Below are positions 61,493-64,000 of a DNA stretch of 64,000 nucleotides, one piece after another. The notes beneath the pieces are model-generated. The model had not been told where the DNA came from. It did not search any database and worked only from the letters and a program-made list of their open reading frames with translations. The position numbers were made by a program, and so were the translations under genes. Location of the stretch: the NCBI RefSeq assembly GCF_018619435.1, contig NZ_JAHFZF010000005.1, positions 62,001-126,000 on the forward strand, in the 5' to 3' direction. Each line of letters opens with the position of its first letter. Positions within the stretch are counted from its first letter, which is position 1. Origin of the DNA: Rhodoferax sp. U11-2br. GTDB lineage: Bacteria; Pseudomonadota; Gammaproteobacteria; Burkholderiales; Burkholderiaceae_C.

Positions 61493-62640
61493 GCGAACAA
61501 ACGCCTGCGCTGGCAGGGTTGCCTGCGGGTGTGGTGAGTCTGGCAGACCACGAGGTTTTGGCGCGCAGCCGACTCGATGCCAATGCCTGGGCCTATTTCA
61601 GTGGTGGCGCTGCTGACGAGTTGAGCTTGCAAGCCAATGTGGTCGCGTGGCAACAACAGCTGCTGCAACCCAGGGTTTTGCGTGATCTGAGTGGCGCACA
61701 TACCCAGGTGGCCTTGCTTGGGCGCACCCTGGCACACCCGATTTTTTTGGCCCCAGTGGCCTACCAGCGTATGGCGCACCCGGACGGTGAAGTCGCCACC
61801 GCCTGCGCCGCTTCGGCCCAGCAGGCGGGTTTGGTGCTGAGTACCCAGGCCAGCATCCGGCTCGAAACCGTGGCCCAGGCGGTGGTGAGGGACCCGGAGC
61901 GTGGCCCCTTGTGGTTTCAGTTGTACCTGACGCCGGACCGGGCTTTTAACCGTGAACTGGTGCAGCGCGCCGAACGGGCAGGGTATGAGGCACTGGTGGT
62001 GACCGTGGATGCCCCGGTGAATGGCGCCCGTGACCGCGAGCGGCGTGCTGGCTTTCATCTGCCGCCAGGGGTGTCTGCGGTGAATCTGGCGGGGTTGCCA
62101 CCCGCACCCGCCTCGACTCAGGTGCCGGGGCAAAGTGCTTTGTGTGGCGGCTTGTTACAAGTCGCCACTAGCTGGGCCGATATCGAGTGGCTGTTGTCTC
62201 AAACCAAATTACCGGTGCTGCTCAAAGGTGTGATGCACCCGGACGATGCACGCCAGGCGGTGCAACTGGGTGTGGCGGGCCTGGTGGTGTCCAACCACGG
62301 TGGGCGCACGCTGGACACCGCACCCACAACCGCTGCCGTGTTGCCGCGCATTCGCCAGGTGCTGGGCGCCGATGTTCCCTTGCTGGTGGACGGTGGCATT
62401 CGCCGCGGCACCGATGTGCTCAAAGCCGTGGCGCTGGGTGCCAACGCGGTGTTGATTGGTCGCCCCTACATCTATGGCCTGGCCAATGCCGGTGCTTTGG
62501 GTGTGGCGCACGTGCTGCGTCTGTTGCGTGATGAACTGGAAATCGTCATGGCTTTGTGTGGCTGTGTCCGTTTGGAGCCGGGTTGTGATTGTTTGTTTGT
62601 GCCTGAAGGGGCTGCGCCCGCTGTCTGGGTCCGCAAATAA
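61489..62640 (+). CDS. FMN-dependent alpha-hydroxy-acid dehydrogenase/oxidase
   Basis: The 383-residue TIM-barrel flavoenzyme belongs to the lactate/glycolate oxidase family. The catalytic histidine is in [11 protein letters not shown], and FMN-binding blocks are [37 protein letters not shown] and [16 protein letters not shown]. Its ATG overlaps the PiuC-like stop, so it is translated with it. A hydroxyacid oxidase in a siderophore-receptor operon could act on hydroxycarboxylate siderophore fragments or supply electrons; the link is inferred from coupling alone. Confidence 0.9.
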   Translation: MSEQTPALAGLPAGVVSLADHEVLARSRLDANAWAYFSGGAADELSLQANVVAWQQQLLQPRVLRDLSGAHTQVALLGRTLAHPIFLAPVAYQRMAHPDGEVATACAASAQQAGLVLSTQASIRLETVAQAVVRDPERGPLWFQLYLTPDRAFNRELVQRAERAGYEALVVTVDAPVNGARDRERRAGFHLPPGVSAVNLAGLPPAPASTQVPGQSALCGGLLQVATSWADIEWLLSQTKLPVLLKGVMHPDDARQAVQLGVAGLVVSNHGGRTLDTAPTTAAVLPRIRQVLGADVPLLVDGGIRRGTDVLKAVALGANAVLIGRPYIYGLANAGALGVAHVLRLLRDELEIVMALCGCVRLEPGCDCLFVPEGAAPAVWVRK

Positions 62641-62667
62641 CAAGAAAATGCTTGACCGACGTCATGT

Positions 62668-62686
62668 AATGCGAATTACTCGTATT
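62668..62686 (+). promoter_or_regulatory. Fur box upstream of the small peptide-tonB-exbB operon
   Basis: AATGCGAATTACTCGTATT matches the AATGCGAATGATTCTCATT form at most positions. It lies 40-58 bases before the small-peptide start. Confidence 0.72.
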
Positions 62687-62725
62687 TATAATGAAAGTTG
62701 TTATTTACTTCGAAAGGGCTGTTTC

Positions 62726-62800
62726 ATGAACACACTTTTCATTCTTGGGGGCAGTGCGGTCATGGTTTTTGTGGCGGCGGCCTGGGTTTTGCGCAAATGA
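62726..62800 (+). CDS. 24-residue membrane peptide coupled to tonB
   Basis: A 24-codon frame starts at ATG 62726, 8 bases after AAGGG, and ends with TGA at 62798-62800. The peptide is one membrane helix (LFILGGSAVMVFVAAAWVL) with a basic C-terminal RK. Its stop overlaps the tonB ATG at 62797 (ATGA), so ribosomes would pass from it to tonB. The strong ribosome site, the Fur box just upstream and the coupling support a real gene. Function is unknown; it could modulate the TonB-ExbB complex. Confidence 0.65.
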   Translation: MNTLFILGGSAVMVFVAAAWVLRK

Positions 62801-63480
62801 GGTCTTTGACACAGCGTCGCTCAACCTGGTTGTCGATGACGGCCGCAGACCGGCGACCTTTTGTGGTGGTGGCCTATGTGCTGGTGTTTCACGCGCTGGC
62901 CTTGTGGGCGCTGCAAAGTGGCTTGTTGCGTCAGGCGGTTGAGATGGTGGTGCCGGTACAAATGCTGAGTGAGTTCGTTGAGCCACCTGCACCCCGTGTG
63001 ATGCCGCCTGCGCCGCCAGTGGTGGTCAAACGACCGGTGACACAAACCAAAATCCCCGTGGTGCCACAAACACTGGCCGTACGGACCGACACCCCGGCGC
63101 CTGAAGCCTGGACGGTGCCGGTTGTACCCGTTGCGCCACCGGCACCCATCGCAGCCCCCGTGGAGTCGCCGACACCGGCACCTCCCGCACCTGTGAGTGT
63201 GGTGTTGCCTTCCAGTGATGCGGACTATTTACAGAACCCTAAGCCGGTGTACCCCTTGGCCAGCAAGCGCCGTGGTGAGCAGGGTTTGGTGATTCACAGT
63301 GTGTTGATTGGTACCGATGGCCTGCCGGTGAGTGCCCGATTGGTGAAGTCCAGTGGGTTTGATGCACTGGATCAGGCTGCTCTGACCGCAGTGATGCGAT
63401 GGCGTTACATCCCGGGCAAACGCAATGGCGTGCCCACCACCATGTCTTTTAACGTGCCCATCAATTGGGTGCTTGAGTAA
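62797..63480 (+). CDS. tonB: Energy transducer TonB
   Basis: The 227-residue protein has one N-terminal membrane helix (about residues 21-40, VVVAYVLVFHALALWAL), a Pro-rich periplasmic spacer (PPAPRVMPPAPPVVVKRP, PPAPIAAPVESPTPAPPAP) and the C-terminal TonB fold (NPKPVYPLASKRRGEQG, DALDQAALTAVMRWRYIPGK). It passes proton-motive energy from ExbB-ExbD to outer-membrane receptors such as the two encoded nearby. The ATG at 62797 is coupled to the small-peptide stop, although the frame opens earlier. Confidence 0.93.
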   Translation: MRSLTQRRSTWLSMTAADRRPFVVVAYVLVFHALALWALQSGLLRQAVEMVVPVQMLSEFVEPPAPRVMPPAPPVVVKRPVTQTKIPVVPQTLAVRTDTPAPEAWTVPVVPVAPPAPIAAPVESPTPAPPAPVSVVLPSSDADYLQNPKPVYPLASKRRGEQGLVIHSVLIGTDGLPVSARLVKSSGFDALDQAALTAVMRWRYIPGKRNGVPTTMSFNVPINWVLE

Positions 63481-63509
63481 CTTAGTTTTTTTAATCAGGA
63501 GTGTTGTCA

Positions 63510-64000
63510 ATGGAATCGCAATTCGGCATCGTCAATGTCTGGACCCAGGGTGACTGGGTGACCAAGGGGGTGGCTGTGCTGTTGCTGCTGATGTCAATGG
63601 CCAGCTGGATCGTGATTGCACTCAAAACGCTGGACATCATCAAATACCGCAAGCAGGCCAGACAGGCGGTGGACTTCTGGCACAGCGAAGACTTTGCCGC
63701 TGCCTTGGATAAACTGGGTTCGGATCCGTCGGACCCGTTTCGCCAGATCGTTCTTGAAGGTCGGGAAGCTGCCGCACACCACCGCAACAGCAAGGTGCAT
63801 CTGCATGACAGTCTGGATGTCAGCGACTGGGTGACACGTTGCCTGCGCAATGCCATGGATGAGATCACGGCACGCCTGCAGTCTGGCTTGGCGATTCTGG
63901 CGTCGGTGGGGTCAACCGCACCTTTTGTGGGTCTGTTTGGCACGGTGTGGGGCATCTACCATGCGCTTCTCAGTATTGGTATGTCGGGTCAGTCGACCAT
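63510..64000 (+). CDS. exbB: ExbB, TonB-system proton channel (truncated by the window end)
   Basis: The frame starts at ATG 63510 after TCAGGAG and runs past base 64000. The 163 visible residues include the first membrane helix (GVAVLLLLMSMASWIVIALK), the cytoplasmic part (HDSLDVSDWVTRCLRNAMDE) and the conserved second-helix entry GLAILASVGSTAPFVGLFGT with VWGIYHAL. This is ExbB/TolQ, and exbD should follow outside the window. It is 29 bases after tonB. Confidence 0.95.
   Translation, partial: MESQFGIVNVWTQGDWVTKGVAVLLLLMSMASWIVIALKTLDIIKYRKQARQAVDFWHSEDFAAALDKLGSDPSDPFRQIVLEGREAAAHHRNSKVHLHDSLDVSDWVTRCLRNAMDEITARLQSGLAILASVGSTAPFVGLFGTVWGIYHALLSIGMSGQST

Noticed and set aside
1-64000. tRNA, rRNA, CRISPR, insertion sequence or prophage signals
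   Set aside because: No tRNA cloverleaf, rRNA-like stretch, regularly spaced repeat array, transposase or integrase coding sequence was recognised on reading both strands; a dedicated scan was not possible.

Overview
The window looks like the chromosome of a betaproteobacterium in the Comamonadaceae, close to Rhodoferax, Albidiferax or Polaromonas. This rests on the GC-rich codon use, the gene families and neighbourhoods (feruloyl-CoA synthase cluster, DUF3422, imelysin/DUF1111/DUF1513 operon, GTG and TTG starts), and a short palindromic dispersed repeat with the core TAGCCCTTATT/AATAAGGGCTA that I associate with this family. No rRNA, tRNA, CRISPR array, transposase or prophage gene was seen. 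The family assignment is inference, since no search was run.

Region 1 (1-9063) is a cobalamin biosynthesis block: the end of a probable B12 ABC-transporter ATPase, cobO, a cysteine-rich protein, bioB, cbiB, the L-threonine-phosphate decarboxylase gene, cobQ, a cobalamin riboswitch, cobT, cobS and the alpha-ribazole phosphatase gene. A large nested inverted repeat sits between cobT and cobS. Region 2 (9079-12688) holds two HDOD-domain proteins flanking nth, then a PLP aminotransferase.

Region 3 (12722-25676) is a hydroxycinnamate (ferulate/p-coumarate type) catabolic island: amidohydrolase, crotonase, feruloyl-CoA synthase, SDR, a complete branched-chain-type ABC importer with a LivM-LivG fusion, porin, acyl-CoA dehydrogenase and a MarR regulator. 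The enzyme set suggests a beta-oxidation-like chain shortening ending in a hydrolase. Region 4 (25738-36042) is mixed: a PAS-GGDEF cyclase, an asparagine-synthetase-like amidotransferase coupled to an ATP-grasp ligase, a low-molecular-weight tyrosine phosphatase, a DODA-type dioxygenase operon with a divergent LysR gene, and a DUF3422 protein.

Region 5 (36090-64000) concerns iron and oxidative stress. It contains a di-haem cytochrome c peroxidase divergent from oxyR with a clear OxyR operator between them, a ZIP transporter, Dps, the Feo ferrous-iron system, and an imelysin/DUF1111/DUF1513 operon. A haem-acquisition-like operon follows: TonB receptor, exported CobN-like chelatase, ChaN lipoprotein, MotA/TolQ-like channel and DUF2149. 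The block ends with a cytochrome c, a second imelysin, a siderophore receptor with a PiuC-like hydroxylase and an FMN hydroxyacid dehydrogenase, and a 24-residue membrane peptide coupled to tonB-exbB. Fur-box-like sites precede most of these units, so the region probably works as one iron regulon.

The most interesting system is the receptor/CobN/ChaN/channel operon at 48353-56362. It looks like a proteobacterial counterpart of the Bacteroidota hmu haem system, with a chelatase-family protein placed outside the cytoplasm and a proton-channel pair in place of the usual AAA+ partners.
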